A stretch of 64,000 nt of DNA, taken from contig NW_004450563.1 of NCBI RefSeq assembly GCF_000321225.1, positions 337,194 through 401,193 on the forward strand, given 5' to 3'. A model generated the notes under the pieces. The model was not told where the DNA came from. It saw only the letters and a program-made list of their open reading frames with translations, and ran no database searches. Within the stretch, counting starts at the first letter, position 1. The number at the start of each line of letters is the position of its first letter. A program made the position numbers and the translations under genes. This DNA comes from Odobenus rosmarus divergens (Eukaryota; Chordata; Mammalia; Carnivora; Odobenidae). This document shows, piece after piece, positions 34,860 to 47,439 of the stretch.

Positions 34860-37800
34860 ATTATTCATGGATGAAAACATCTTTGTGAAAGTCCAGGAAT
34901 CCAGAGAAACTCCAACACAATATTGGAATAAAACCAATCTGACACTGGATACACTGAAGAGGGTAAGAAAACAGTTTTATTTTACCTGTGTTATTCCTCG
35001 CCCAAGGCAGCATAGCTCAGTGTCAAGAGAGACCTTCTTGGTTTGTGATTTCTCCCATGGAGAAAGTGAAAGCATGTGAGTGGGTACCTAGCTTCCTTAG
35101 CTATATAGGATGTTTCCAAAGAGACCTACTTCTTTCTTACCCCATCCAAAATACTAAGGTATGCTGCATAACTGTGGGGCAAGGAGTAGCTGGGAAAACA
35201 GCAGTCAGGGCTCTTGGAGGTCATCAAAGGGACATGGATCCTACTAACCACTTTGGGAACACCATCTGGAAGCCTGCCCACAAGCTGCAGGGGATGCCTT
35301 GTCTATGGATCACCCCAACTGGTCCGAGGTCATCCCTTATGCTCCACATGCCTTAGCAACACACATGCACACACCACCCCATGGCCATCTCATTATTTTA
35401 CCCCCAGTGGTGGTGAGCGCATGCTTTTGCAATTAGCTAGTGAGCACATGCAGAAAGTGGCCCAACTGTGCAAGATTGGAAGAAAATATACGCATTTGAG
35501 CATTTAAAATCACCCAGCATGAAGAAAATCAAAGAACATTATATCACCAAAGGAACATAATAATTTTCCAGCAAAAGATTCTAAAGAAATATTGATTTGT
35601 GATTTTCCAATAAAGAATAAAAAATCAGGTTTTAAGAAAGCTCAGTGAACTATAGGAAAACATAGAAAGAAAATGTTTGATGAAATCAGGAAAACACAAC
35701 ACAAACAAGATGAGAAGTTTAACAGAGAGATTAGAAATATAAAAACAAACAGAAATTCTGGAGTTAAAGAATACTATGATTGAAATGAAAAATGTAAGAG
35801 CACCAATATTAGACTGGATCAAGAAGAATAAGAAACCTGTGAAGTAGAAGGCAACTCATTTGAATTTATCCAGTCAGAGGAGAACAAAGACAAAAAGGAA
35901 TGAGTAAGAGTGAGGTAAGCCTATATGAGCAATAGGATACAACTAAAAGAAACAATTTATATATTATTTGAGTCCCAAAGGAGAAGAAAGAGAGAAAGGG
36001 GATGCAAGCTCATTTAAAGAAATAATGACTGAGAACTTCCCAAATCTTGGGAGAGATTTGAATATCCAAGTTCATGAGCTCATAGTTCTTCCCCCACCCT
36101 TGCCAAATTTCTATCCAAAATAATCTTTTCCAAGACTTATAATAAAACTGTCTGAAATGAAAGACAGAATTTTTAAAGCAGCAAGAAAAAAAAATCTCAT
36201 ATATAAGGGAATCCCCATAAGGCTATCACTGAATTCTCAGAAGAAATTTTTCAGGCCAGGAAAGAGTGATATGATACATTCAAAGTGTCAAAAGAAAAAA
36301 ACTGCCAACCAACAATACTTAACCTATTAAAGTTGTCTTTCAGAAATGAAAAGATAAAGACTTTCCCAAACAAACAAAAGCTGAGCAAATTCATCACCAA
36401 TAGGTGTGCCTTATAAGAAATGCTAAAAGGAGTTCTCCAGGGTGATGCAAAAAGACATTAATTAGTAAAAAGAAAACATGAAAATATAAAACACAATGGT
36501 AAAGTAAGTATTTGGTCAAATTCAGAATACTCTAATATTGTAATACTGTGGTGTGTTACTCACTTAACTCTATTATAAAGTTAAAGGACAAATGTATTAA
36601 TAACTATTGTTACAAAAAATTTTTAATGGGCACAAAATATAAAAAGATGTAAACTGTGACATCAAAAACATAAGATATTTGAAGGGAGATAAAAGTGAAC
36701 AGTTTTTGTGTTCAATCAATGTTAAGTTATTAGCTTAAATAGACTTTCATAGCTATAAGATGTTTTATATAAGCTTCATGTTTATCACAAAAGAAAAACT
36801 AGGGTAGACAACACAAAAGCTAAAGAGAAGGGAAGCAAAGCATACCGCTATGGAAAATCATCAATTCATAAAGGTAGGCAGCAAGACAGGAAGACAGGAA
36901 CTCCCTTTCAGAAAATAATTAATAAGATGGCATTAGTAAGTCCTTATCTATCCATAAATGCACTTTAAATGTAAATGGATTAAATTATCCAATCAAAAGA
37001 CTTAGAGTGGCTGAGGACATGAAAAAAAAAGGCACAACAAATGCTAATTACAATTACACAGCTTTAAGGACACATGCAGACTGAAAATGAAGGGATGGGA
37101 AAAGACACTCCATGCAAATGGAAACCGGAAGAGAACAGGGGTAGTTATATTTATATTTATATAGGTATAGTTATATTTATATAGTTATATTTATCTATAG
37201 ATAAAATATTAAGTCAAAAATTGTCATAAGAGATGAAGAAGGTCATAATAAAATGACAAATGGCTTAATTTATCAAGAGGATTTAAGAATTGTAGGTAGA
37301 TATGTATGTACCTAACATTAGAGCGCCAAAATATATTAAGCAAATTGGTACTGCTACTACTACCACTGCTATAATCACATGGAAAATAGTATGGAGGATC
37401 CTCAAAAAATTAAAAATAGAACTATCATGTGATCCAGCAATTTTATTTCTGGGTATATATCCTAAGGAAATAAAATAACTATCTCAAAGAGATATCTGTG
37501 TCTTCATGTTCATTACAGCATTATTTAAAATAGCCTGGACATGAAAACATCCTAAGTGTCCACTGATGGATGAATGGACAAAGAAAATGTGGTGTATATA
37601 AAATGGAACAGATTTTATATATATATATATATATATATATTATTTAGGAATAAAAATGACAAAAATCCTGCCATTTGTGAAAACATGTTAGGACCTAGAG
37701 CATATTAAGAAATGTAAAATAAGACAGAGAAAGACAAATACCGCATGATTTCACTTACATATGAAATCTAGAACATCTGAACTCATAGAAACATAAAATG

Positions 37801-38130
37801 GTGGTTGCCTGGAGCTGGGGGTTTGGTGAAATGAGAGATATTGATCAAAGGGTACAAACTTCCATTTATAAGATGAATATGTCCTGAACATTTAATGTAC
37901 AACAGTATCTATAGTTAACAGTATTGTATTATATGCTTGAAAGCTGCTTAGAGCAGATCTCAAATGTTCTCACACAAAAAAGAAAATTATTGAGGCAATG
38001 GATGTGCTAACTAACCTTATTCAGGTAATCATTTTACAACATATATGTGTATGAAATCATCATGTATATCTTAAACTTACACAATGTTATATGTCAAGTA
38101 TATCTCAAAAATTGGTAAAATTATTGAAAA
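34860..38130 (+). mobile_element. L1M with internally deleted ORF2 (HAL1-like architecture), sense
   Basis: The likely 5'UTR is at about 34860-35480 (AGACCTTCTTGGTTTGTGATTTCTCCC..GAAAGTGAAAGCATGTGAG). ORF1 sequence runs about 35500-36450, including AATAATGACTGAGAACTTCCCAAATC, GGAATCCCCATAAGGCTATCA and ATGAAAAGATAAAGACTTTCCC. An inter-ORF region and the ORF2 start follow near 36955 (CACTTTAAATGTAAATGGATTAAAT). At about 37330-37385 the early ORF2 (endonuclease-domain end) jumps to the ORF2 C-terminal part (GTATGGAGGATCCTCAAAAAATT, TGATCCAGCAATTTTATTTC). The reverse-transcriptase centre is missing. The 3'UTR ends near 38130. All frames are broken. Confidence 0.75.
37616..37642. repeat. (TA)n microsatellite
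   Basis: About 12 TA units lie inside the L1M ORF2 3' region, at the TATATACA site where L1 commonly seeds dinucleotide arrays. Confidence 0.9.
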
Positions 38131-38894
38131 ATAAAAAACAAGAAAGGAAAAATAACTTTAAAACACATATTTGTTTAAATATATATACTTGTCTATATGT
38201 ATATATGAATATATAAATGTCTCCTCTCAAACACAAAGGGAAATTTAAGGGCATTAATAATGGATAAGGACCAATTTATAGTAAAATATATCATGTATAT
38301 TGCAAACAGAAATGCTGATTTTAAATTGAAAATATCACTCATACATCCAGGCAGAAATAAGTTCCTTTAAAGCAACATTCTTGTAATAACTGTAACCCTA
38401 TTTTGCCCATTTTGTGCATCAGAAATTGTGACATTCAGGAAAAAAACCTAGAAGAGATAGCTATCATAACACATTTTTAAAGGTGTGACACATAGAATAA
38501 TAGTTCTTAAAAATATTCAGAAAAAGAAAAAGAATTTCTTGGCCAAATATTTTAGGATATTACCCCTTTTAGAGGTCTGTAGTACACTTCAGCAATTTAG
38601 AATACCCAGCAATTCCCCAAATTTATTTACAAGCTGTCTTTCCCTACCTCCCCCACAATACTAATTACATCCTTCTGAAAAAGTTCTGCCAATGTGTTTG
38701 GAAAAATTCTGATCTAAGACAATATATGAGATGGTCATTTACTCAGTACTCTATAAAGATGAAATGTTTAGTTTATAAGAACTCAATTCACATTCTTCAA
38801 AGAGAACTACATCATAAGTGACATTCTGACTTAAAATGACTTAAACTTTTTCTGATTTTATCTTCATAAAATAACTGGTCATGGTAATAAAATA
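38131..38894. other. Unassigned AT-rich DNA between two L1 elements
   Basis: No family is recognised. Confidence 0.5.
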
Positions 38895-40125
38895 AAAAAA
38901 ACAAATGAGACTATGTCAAACTGAAAGCTTCTGCACAGCAAGGGAAGACATCAACAAAATGAAAATACAACACACTGAATGGGAGAAAATATTAGCAATT
39001 CATACAGCTGATAAGGGGTTAATATCCAAAATGTATAAAGAACACATACAACTCAATAGCAAAAAACAGTCAAATTAAAAAATGGGCAGAGGAGATGAAT
39101 AGACATTTTTCCAAAGAAGACATACAGATGGCTAACAGACACTTGAAAAGATCAGTATCACTAGTCATCAGGAAAATGCAAATCAAAACCACATTGAGAT
39201 ATAACTTCACGCCTGTCAAAATGGCTATTATCAAAATGACAAGAAATAAAAAGTGTTGGTCAAAAGCTAACAATGTACTGTACGGTGACTAACATAACAT
39301 AAAAAAAAAGTGTTGGTGAGGATGTGGAGAAAAAGGAACCATTGTGCACTGTTGGTAGAAATGTAATTGGTGAAGTCACTATGAAAACCCATATGGAGTT
39401 TCCTCAAAAAATAGCACTACTATATGATCCAGCAATTCCACTTCTGGATACTTATTCAAAGAAAATGAAAACACCATCTCAAAAAGATATAAGCACTCCC
39501 ATGTTCATTCCAGCATTATTTACAATAGCCAAGACATGGAAACAACTGAAGTGTTCATCAATGGATGAATGGATAAAGAAGATATGGTGTATACATATAT
39601 ATAATGGAATACTGTTCAGCCATAAAAAAGAATGACCCTTTGCCATTTGTGACAATGTGAATAAAACTTGAGGGCATTATGCGAAGTGAAATAAGTCAGA
39701 CAAAAAAAGAAAAACACCATATGATCTCCCTTACATATGGAATTAAAAAAACAAAAAACAAATCCAAAACCAAAAAAACAAGTTCACAGATACAAAGAAC
39801 AAATTGGTGGTTGCCAGAGGTGGCAGATGGGGGGTGGGCCAAATGGGTGAAAGAAGTCAAAAGGTATAAACTTCCAGTTATAAAATAAATAAGTCATAGA
39901 GCTATAATGTACAGCATGGAGACTATAGTTAATAACACTGTATTGCATATTTGAAAGTTGTCAAGAGAGTGGATTGGAAGTTCTTAGCACAAGAAAATAA
40001 ATTCTGTACCTGTGTATTGTGACAGATGAAAACTAGATTTATTGCTGTGATCCTTTTGCAATATATGCAAATAATGATTCATGTTGTGCACCTGAAACTA
40101 ATATAATGTTGTAGGTCAATTATAT
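38895..40125 (+). mobile_element. L1MA-type ORF2 3' part plus 3'UTR, sense
   Basis: ACAAATGAGACTATGTCAAACTGAAAGCTTCTGCACAGC opens it. AAAAATGGGCAGAGGAGATGAATAGACATTTTTCC, TATTATCAAAATGACAAGAAA and TATGATCCAGCAATTCCACTTCTGG follow. The 3'UTR ends GTAGGTCAATTATATCTCATTG. The 67- and 103-codon frames at 39095 and 39324 are ORF2 remnants. A 44-bp insertion with duplicated target lies at 39261-39304. Confidence 0.92.
39248..39317 (+). mobile_element. Hyper-truncated carnivore L1 insertion (44 bp) with target-site duplication
   Basis: AAAAAGTGTTGGT occurs at 39248-39260 and 39305-39317. The inserted bases 39261-39304 read CAAAAGCTAACAATGTACTG, then the GGTGACTAACATAACATAAAA terminus, which is the extreme 3' end of the carnivore L1. 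L1 ORF2 sequence continues in register on both sides. Confidence 0.88.
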
Positions 40126-40202
40126 CTCATTGAATAGGAAAACATGTAAAACATAATCTCTAAAAAAGAAGATATTTAGAAATCACTGGTTTCCAATACA
40201 TG

Positions 40203-40233
40203 CCAAAAGACACATTTTATTTTTTTAAAGATT

Positions 40234-40272
<39 letters not shown>

Positions 40273-40454
40273 TTTGACAGAAAGAGAGAGCACAAGCAAG
40301 GGGAGTGGCAGGCAGAGGCAGAGGGAGAAGCAGGCTCCCCGCAGAGCAGGGAGCCCGATGTGGGACTCAATCCCAGGACCCCGGGATCATGACCTGAGCC
40401 CAAGGCAGAGGCTTAACAACTGAGCCACCCAGGTGCCCCCAAAAGTCATATTTT
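40203..40454 (-). mobile_element. CAN SINE, full length, antisense, with target-site duplication
   Basis: The tail is TTTTAAAGATT followed by ten TTTA units. The body shows GAGCAGGGAGCCCGATGTGG, then GACCCCGGGATCATGACC, and ends GAGCCACCCAGGTGCCC. CCAAAAGACACATTTT (40203-40218) and CCAAAAGTCATATTTT (40439-40454) are the duplications. The body is close to family consensus, suggesting a younger copy. Confidence 0.95.
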
Positions 40455-41348
40455 GACTGTAGCCTATAACATGAATCTTCTAAGTAATCTTGGAAATACT
40501 ATTTTGAATATATTGTATAACACTCCATTCAGCAGATCTTTCTTTCTCTTATAGCCTGAAATTAAAATTTAAACACCCATAGTGTAGATGACACTCTGTC
40601 AGACATTGGAAATTTTGATCAGCCCTGCTGACCCTAATACTGTTGAAGGAGGCCCAAACTCCTCAAGAAAATCCTAGCATTTTTCCTGACCTCCATTTCC
40701 TTAGCTATGTACTAGAAATAGTAATTCCTACTTTATAATTTTTTTTGTTATGCTCAAGTCAGACAATGCCCAAAAGAGTGCTTTGGAAACTGCAAAGAAT
40801 TATGAAAATATAAGATATGATTATTACTGTCTTTTGGGTTCAGTTTTGATATGGAAATTGTGTTTAGTTTATAGGAATAGTATGGAATTTGGGGTTAGTT
40901 TGTGGGCATCATGATATCTGTTATGTATAATTTAAATTTCATTCAATGGCAATGATGTGGGCATGATGTTTATCTTAAAAGTAATGAAGCAAACACCTTA
41001 ACTAGCAACCAAATAAACAAACAAACAACAAATAAATTACTGGTCAGAAAACTTATCCGAGTGTAGCTAAGAGAATAATGTCTCCTTGACCATTTCAAGA
41101 TTTTGCATCTATTCCATAGCTATTTCTCACCATCTTGCATCTTCCACTGTGTTCTTGTGACATGCTGATTGAAATGACAATGTGACAATGTGAGGGAAGT
41201 ACTTGAGGGTGAAAATGGAAAAATTACTGACCCAAAGAGTCAAAAGGAACTGGATAAATAATAGAGGATAGAGTATTATTTAGATAATTTTATTTAAGGT
41301 TTTTTCTTAAATACATATTCTTGAGATTGATACCATTTATAATGATAG
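40455..41348. other. Unassigned DNA
   Basis: No gene or repeat is recognised. Confidence 0.5.
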
Positions 41349-41447
41349 GAAAGAAGGAAGGAAGGAACGAACGAAGGAAAGGAGGGAGGGAGGGAAAGAA
41401 AGGAAGAAAGAAAGGAAAAAAGGAAAAAGAAAGAAAAGAAAGAAATT
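41349..41447. repeat. Polypurine GAAA/GGAA tract
   Basis: About 100 bp of nearly pure purine (GAAGGAAGGAAGGAACGAAC, then GGAGGGAGGGAGGG and GAAAGAAAAGAAAG). Its mirror symmetry could allow triplex formation. It probably grew from an A-rich tail. Confidence 0.93.
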
Positions 41448-42904
41448 AGCCAGTGGGTAGGAAAATTAATCACCTATGGATTTGTCTATGGTAAGACTTT
41501 GCATTTTTGAGCAAGTTTATGTCCTTAATTCATAATGATGGGAGTAATTTCAAATGATAGTCTAGGTCCTTCATACAATCCCATTCTGCCTCTGTTCTGT
41601 ATCCTGTTTCCTATATTCTCAATTTTCTCTGTGTCAGCTATTTTATACTTCCTGGATGAGTCATGGCAACTCCCTGTTCCTGTGTCTGTAATCACATCTT
41701 CTCCCTTCTCCTAGGTTGGGAATAAATTTTTGGTCTTCTCTGACCAGGAAAACTAGGCTGATTATTTGCCCCACCTTATCCTTCCCTCTCCTTCCTTACC
41801 CTGAAATTTGCCCTGCAGGGTTACCTAGCGTATATTACTTGAACTTCTCTGACCTCTGATTTCCAGGTGTGTTTAGTCAAGGAGAGAAACTGCTAGAGAT
41901 ACAAAGGCCATGGATAGAGTGGTGAGGTATAGCTCCTTCCTCCTCCTGGTCTGTTATTTACCTACGGCAGAACTCCTATCTGGCAACACTGTACCCATGG
42001 CTATCATGTTGCCTGGGATGCTGTACACGTTCCCTTTCCTTGCCTCTTCAGGACCAGGAATGGGAATGGCTCCCCACTGACTTCCCCATTGCTTTCTCTT
42101 AAACTCCAGCCATAGCACTGGAAATCATAACTATTGAATTCTCTTTAACCCAAATTAAGTACACCTTTTGTTTCTTATTGCAACTCTGATTGATAGGGAA
42201 ATAATGTGCAATTTTCAAAGTCAAATTTGTCTCTTCTTTATAAGAACTACACCGAACACCTAAATTTATAGTGATTACATACTCTTTGAACCAAAAACTT
42301 TGCCTTTTATGTGATAAATTCAACATTTCATCAGGTATGACCTTACAAAATAATCTTGCATTTTTTTCTTTAGGGTTAACCCTTGTGTTATTATCAATCT
42401 TTTTGTGTGTTTGTCCCTATATTTTAAGATCCCTGATAGGAGTTAATATCTTATTTATTATATAATTATTTCTTGATTGTTATTAAATCATTGTATAATA
42501 GTGGGCATTAAATACATTTTGAATGTAAGGAGTTTTGACATGATACATTATATTACCTCATACAGCTCTTCTCCATAGACTTCAATCATTTCCAAGGAAG
42601 TGTGTGCAGTGCATGGACACTTAGCTTGATGATTAATTCAATTTAAGAACCAAGTTGACATTTTTCTCTGCTGAATTTACTAAAATCATTAACTTTTGAT
42701 TTAAGTGATTGCCCATATATACCAGTTTGGGAAAACCTTTAATGAAAAGGTGAAAAGATATCTAATGAGATGTCAAGTCCACCAACTTCTACTGTATTTT
42801 TCATAAGTCGTAAGACCACAAAATAAATAAAATAAACAAATAGAAAGCAGAACATTAAGAAAGTGAACTGGTTGGCATATATGGGTAGTAAATACTAATG
42901 GAGT
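41448..42904. other. Unassigned DNA; 41580-42205 possibly an old repeat
   Basis: The stretch 41580-42205 is GC-richer than its flanks and has the feel of a mammalian LTR or DNA-element remnant (CTGACCTCTGATTTCCAGGTG.., TCTGATTGATAG end), but I could not identify termini. The rest is featureless. Confidence 0.35.
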
Positions 42905-43065
42905 ATTACATGTGCATACAGAGTAGTAATTCTGAAAGCAGACAGTCAGAATCCAGACTAGTGGCTAGTTATATAACTTTGAGAAAGACACTTGACAGGT
43001 CTGAGCTTCTGTTTTCTCCTTTGACAGATGGGGTCATTAGGACCTACTTCAGAGAGGTGTGGTGA
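42905..43065 (+). mobile_element. MIR SINE, sense
   Basis: AAAGCAGACAGTCAGAATCC, GGCTAGTTATATAACTTTGAGAAAGACACTTGACAGG, TCTGAGCTTCTGTTTTCTCCTTTGACAGATGGGGTCATTAGGACCTACTTCAGAGAGG follow the MIR consensus in order. Confidence 0.85.
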
Positions 43066-44319
43066 AAAGGAACTGCAATGCTTGGTGTCACATACAAGTA
43101 GCCAGTGCTTGCCTGCTTGCATGTGCACACCATAAAGTACAACTATTTTATCCTGTATATATTATTTTTGAAAATTCCAGGCTAAGTCACAAAACAAGGA
43201 ACACAAAAATAATATGCAAATGTGAAATTGTGTCCTTACATAAAACAACTATTTTAACATGATAGCTCACATATCTACATGGAGTGTCTTTCATTAAGGG
43301 AGCATTGCTTTGTTTGACCTTTCATTTATGAAAAGTATTAAATTATTATCAGAATAGCTGTCAACCTACAATATCATATTTTTGTAAACTATATGACCCA
43401 ATAGCACTGTAAAACAAGCAAGTGACTAGAATGAATGCAGTATATGTGATTTAGCATTATGTCCATAGCTCCAGTTAAGTTAGGCTACTTATATATTGTT
43501 TAAACATACCACTGATGAATAAAAAATTCCATTCTATTTATTTTAAAGGAACATTAATATAGTTTTTATTTGCCACAGTGAGGCATTTCTGCTATGCACT
43601 AAATTTCTCTAAACCTTTCTGTTCCCATAATTTGAATTTCTCAACTTCCTTTTTTATATTGGCTCAAAATTCTTGTCTACTATGACATTAACCTCTAATG
43701 ATTCCATGTGATTCTGTTTATAACTCGGTTCAAAGCCTCTCAGAACTTTTGCTTTAGAGCTATAATAAATTCATATTGTAATATTTTGTTTTACAAAAAC
43801 ATAGTGCCAAACTTTATCCTATTTATTTGGTACTGAACTAAAATATTCTGATAGTATTCTGAATGTGCAGTATCTTTGTATGTAATATATTATGAATTGA
43901 CTAAAATGTCAATTTATATACCTTTACAAACTGAAATGTGGTCATTTACTTTTATAAATGAAAGACTCATCACAATGTAATTCTGGGCTGTGTTTTTAAG
44001 AGTATTAAAAAATATGTGAGGAGATGTCAAATACACAAATTCAACAATAAAAATAACTAAAAAGGCATGTGTAAAGTTCAAAAAAGGACTATTTATACCC
44101 AGTATTATTTTCTTCTCAGTAATATTAATCATGTATATGTCCCCATCATTTATCATGTTTATGTGATCTATACCTACCTACATAGACGTAGATTTACATG
44201 TATAGGGTAGATTTACATATATGTTTCATACTTTACCACCAAATTCCTAGCCTACTCTCTAAGAACTTTATGAAGTTGTTTTTTTTTTTTTTTACTAATT
44301 TCCTTTTCTTGTCCAAACT
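43066..44319. other. Unassigned AT-rich DNA
   Basis: No feature is recognised except a poly-T at about 44279-44294. Confidence 0.5.
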
Positions 44320-44795
44320 GTAGTCATTCCTTAATGGTGGTTCATTCCTTATCCTTAACTTCCTTTACTCAGCTTCATTTGTTCTTCCTTCTTCTCTGCT
44401 ACACAGACCCCCTTCTAGCCATGTTGGTCACAGAGCAACATTCTCCATCATTCAGACTTCATCTCCTTACCTTAACTATGTGTCAAAACTCTCCAATGCC
44501 TGGACCCCTAAACTTTGAAACACAATGCAAGATCAAAGCTGTCATGCGGCTTCTAACTCATCTGTCATGTCCTCAGAAGTGACCCAAATTTAAGTAGTTT
44601 CCTGCTACCACACCCAGGGCATGCTCTACCACATCAACCAGTTTTGTTTCCTTATTAACACTTCTTTGAAATTATTTTATTTTTTATTTGATGTATTGTA
44701 AATATATATTTTTGCCCTCTTAGATTTTATGCATACTCAGCACTTAACAAACCATAGATCCCTTAATAATAAACACTTGCTGAATGAATATGTGC
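44320..44795 (+). mobile_element. L2 3' region, sense
   Basis: Pyrimidine-rich L2-like text is followed by TCTTAGATTTTATGCATACTCAGCACTTAACA and AATAATAAACACTTGCTGAATGAATATG, which fits the L2 terminal CAGCACCTAG..CAATAAATATTTGTTGAATGAATG. Identity is low, as expected for L2. Confidence 0.6.
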
Positions 44796-44954
44796 TATAA
44801 AATTTTCACAAATAGATCTTTTAAACCACTAACTTAATTGTTAACCCAAAACAAATCACCTTATAATCAGAATTCTATAAAGTACATAGCTAAATTTTAT
44901 ATTAGGGATGTGATATATGTGAAAAGAAAAGGAGCAATAATTCTTAATATCAAG

Positions 44955-45190
44955 AATCTTCTATATGCCAAACATCTAGATATCTTCACTATATTATATA
45001 TCTTTTAATTACACTACTACCTGGGAGAAAATAATGACTATTCCTATTTTGCAGACTTAGAACTGAGATTCATGTAAATTAAATAACGTGTTTATCTTTT
45101 CATCAAAAGTAGTTAGGAGACCCAGATGTGATCTCATCTCTGTTTTACTCCAATGACAAGCTCTTTCATGAATACTGAGATTCTAAACGT
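44955..45190 (-). mobile_element. MIR SINE, antisense
   Basis: GACTATTCCTATTTTGCAGACTTAGAACTGAGATTCATG, then AAGTAGTTAGGAGACCCAGATGTGATC and TACTCCAATGACAAGCTCTTTC, is the antisense of MIR (..CCCATTTTACAGATGAGGAAACTGAGG..CCAGGTCTGTCTGACTCC..GCTCTTTC). Confidence 0.7.
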
Positions 45191-45309
45191 TTTTTTTAAA
45201 TAAAGACTATATGCAACTTTTATTCACTTTCTAGTGTATTATTATAAGTTATGGAGACAATAAAATGCTGATTTAAAATAAAAACTAAACTACCAAATTT
45301 GGTCCTAAG

Positions 45310-46015
45310 GCTTTCCAAGAACTGGCTTTTCCCAATTCTTAAATTTCTAATTCTATGTTTTGTACCCTATGCTTTGGCTGTGCTGGCCTTTCACTTTCTC
45401 AAGCACCTTAAATATGTCCACAACCCATTGCCTTGACCGGAAGTTTCTGATGTTTGGAATGTTTGTCTATAGATATTGCATGTCTGTCCCCTTTCATTAT
45501 TGAAGTTCTCACTCCATTGTGTCTCCTCAGAGTGCCCTTTCTTTGTTACCTCAGTAAAAGGAGTCCCTCCTCAGCTATCTTCTCTGTGGTATTCAAAAGG
45601 AAGTTCACCATCTAGTGCTAGTCCAAGAACTGTGTATATCCAGGCAATAACAAGGTAAGTACAGAAAGTACAGAATGTGCTGAGCAAATTTTATATAGCA
45701 GTTTCATATTGCTATAATATTGTGTTGTATTAAATAAAACTATTGGTCTGTAATTGCTTGGAGGAAGCCCCAAAATTGCAGAGAATTTGAGAAGTACTGA
45801 TGTATCACATTAACTATTTTTACGCCATTGAGAGCACTTATTGATATCTGGATTTGTTTGTTTCTTCTTAATTTCATTTTATTTTTCCATTCTAACTAAA
45901 ATTTAAACTCCTTGAGACTATAGATTTTGGGCAACTTCCTTACATGATTATCTCAATGCCTAGAACAGTGTTTAACTGCTCAAAAGTGCTCAATGTAAAT
46001 GTGTAAAAAGGCCAT
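45310..46015 (+). mobile_element. L2 3' region, sense
   Basis: GGCTGTGCTGGCCTTTCACTTTCTCAAGCACC, TGTCTCCTCAGAGTGCCCTTTCTTTGTTACC match the L2 pattern (CACACTGGCCTTCTTGCTG..CACCTCCTCAGAGAGGCCTTCCCTGACC). AACTCCTTGAGACTATAGATTT and AATGCCTAGAACAGTGTTTAACTGCTCAAAAGTGCTCAATG form the terminus. The middle, about 45630-45860, is not clearly alignable. Confidence 0.65.
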
Positions 46016-46839
46016 GTAATTTATATATTCTTGATTTTTAACCTAATTTTGGCAGACACCATTACAATAAGTCATGTAATTTGTGGAATTCTCTAACAGA
46101 AAAAATTGACAATAGATTTGTTCCAAAAATGCCAAAGAAAGTAGGTGGCTTTTCAATAAATTTTGAGTGGTTAGTGGGTATCATACAAATATATCTGAAT
46201 TCACTGGGATTTGCTTATTATCTTTGGAGATTATTTGTAAAAAAAAAAAATACAGACCAATTCTATTTTTTATTAAATTTGATTTATAGCATTTAAATAT
46301 AATTGGCCATGAAGAAGCAGTTGGTATTGACCGCAGAGTCAACATGATGCCATTTATTTCCAAAGAGTAATCAATTATTGAACAAGTACAAGCCATTTTC
46401 TTCTCCATTAATGTAGATAGCTGAGAAGTGACTATATATTAGTTTCATTTAAAATCTATTTTCCTTCATGAATAAATCCATTTAAAGTTCATTGACCTGT
46501 GATTCCCAGGACCCTCCATGAATCTTTTCTTTTCAAAATTTATCCAATTAACAACTTTTTATTCTTCGTTAAAAGTTGTTGGAGTTTTCAATACTGTTAT
46601 ATATTATGTCTATTATTTTAAATATTAACAATCTTATATACCTCAATATAACATTATACGTTAATTATATTTCTATAAATATAGAAGTATAATTTTTTAT
46701 ATATAATTAAATTATTCATGATACCTATGTGCTGTAAAGCAATATGGACTCTATTAGTACTGGATGCAGGCTTTCATGTATACATAAATTGGTTACTCAA
46801 ATTAGTTAATTGCACTGATAAATTTTTTGCACCCTTAAC
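46016..46839. other. Unassigned AT-rich DNA
   Basis: No recognised feature. 46600-46720 is almost pure A/T. Confidence 0.5.
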
Positions 46840-47240
46840 GTTTTTGTTTCCTTGATCTATTAGTTACTGGAATAGGAATGTTAAATTACTCTGTAGTCCT
46901 TCATTATGAATTTTTCAATCTCTCCTTGTATTAAAGTCCATTATTGTTTTAAATATGTCAACACAATTTTTTAATTGATTACAATTGATTACACAAATTT
47001 AGTTTTATCTCCCTGATAAAGTTGTATATTTTTTCCTAATCTTATTTTCTTCAAATTTATTGTTTCTGGGATTAATATAGGTATACCAACTTCTTAGTAT
47101 TCTTTTAATAAATCTCTTTGGTTTATTTTATTTTTTACTATTTTTGTGTCTCTTATAAATATCAGATACCTGGATTTTTTTAAGCTTGCTTTCATTATTT
47201 TGGATATTTAAGATTTTGTATATTCATTCATAATTCTTGC
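46840..47240 (-). mobile_element. Old L1 ORF2 fragment, antisense (tentative)
   Basis: The run of text around TAGTCCTTCATTATGAATTTTTCAATCTCTCC, AAAGTCCATTATTGTTTTAAATATGTC and GCTTGCTTTCATTATTTTGGATA resembles antisense middle-ORF2 of old L1s. Divergence is high and no short diagnostic motif is decisive. Confidence 0.45.
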
Positions 47241-47439
47241 TAAGCTATGCATTTAAAATATGTTTATTATATATTGTCCAGCATAATTATTGGTTTCCCA
47301 GCAGAACATTTTTTTAAAGATACTTAATACCCATATTCTCCTAAGTTGTGTTCTCAATCCATTTTCCCATTGCAGCAAGCATGAGTCAAAATACAAAAAA
47401 ATTCTGAACATATCTATGTAATATCCTTAAATGACTTCC

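Noticed and set aside
34988..35356. 122-codon forward open frame
   Set aside because: It lies in the probable L1M 5'UTR and has no match to a protein that I know.
39095..39888. Forward frames of 67, 103 and 69 codons
   Set aside because: They are broken pieces of L1 ORF2 C-terminal sequence and 3'UTR, not independent genes.
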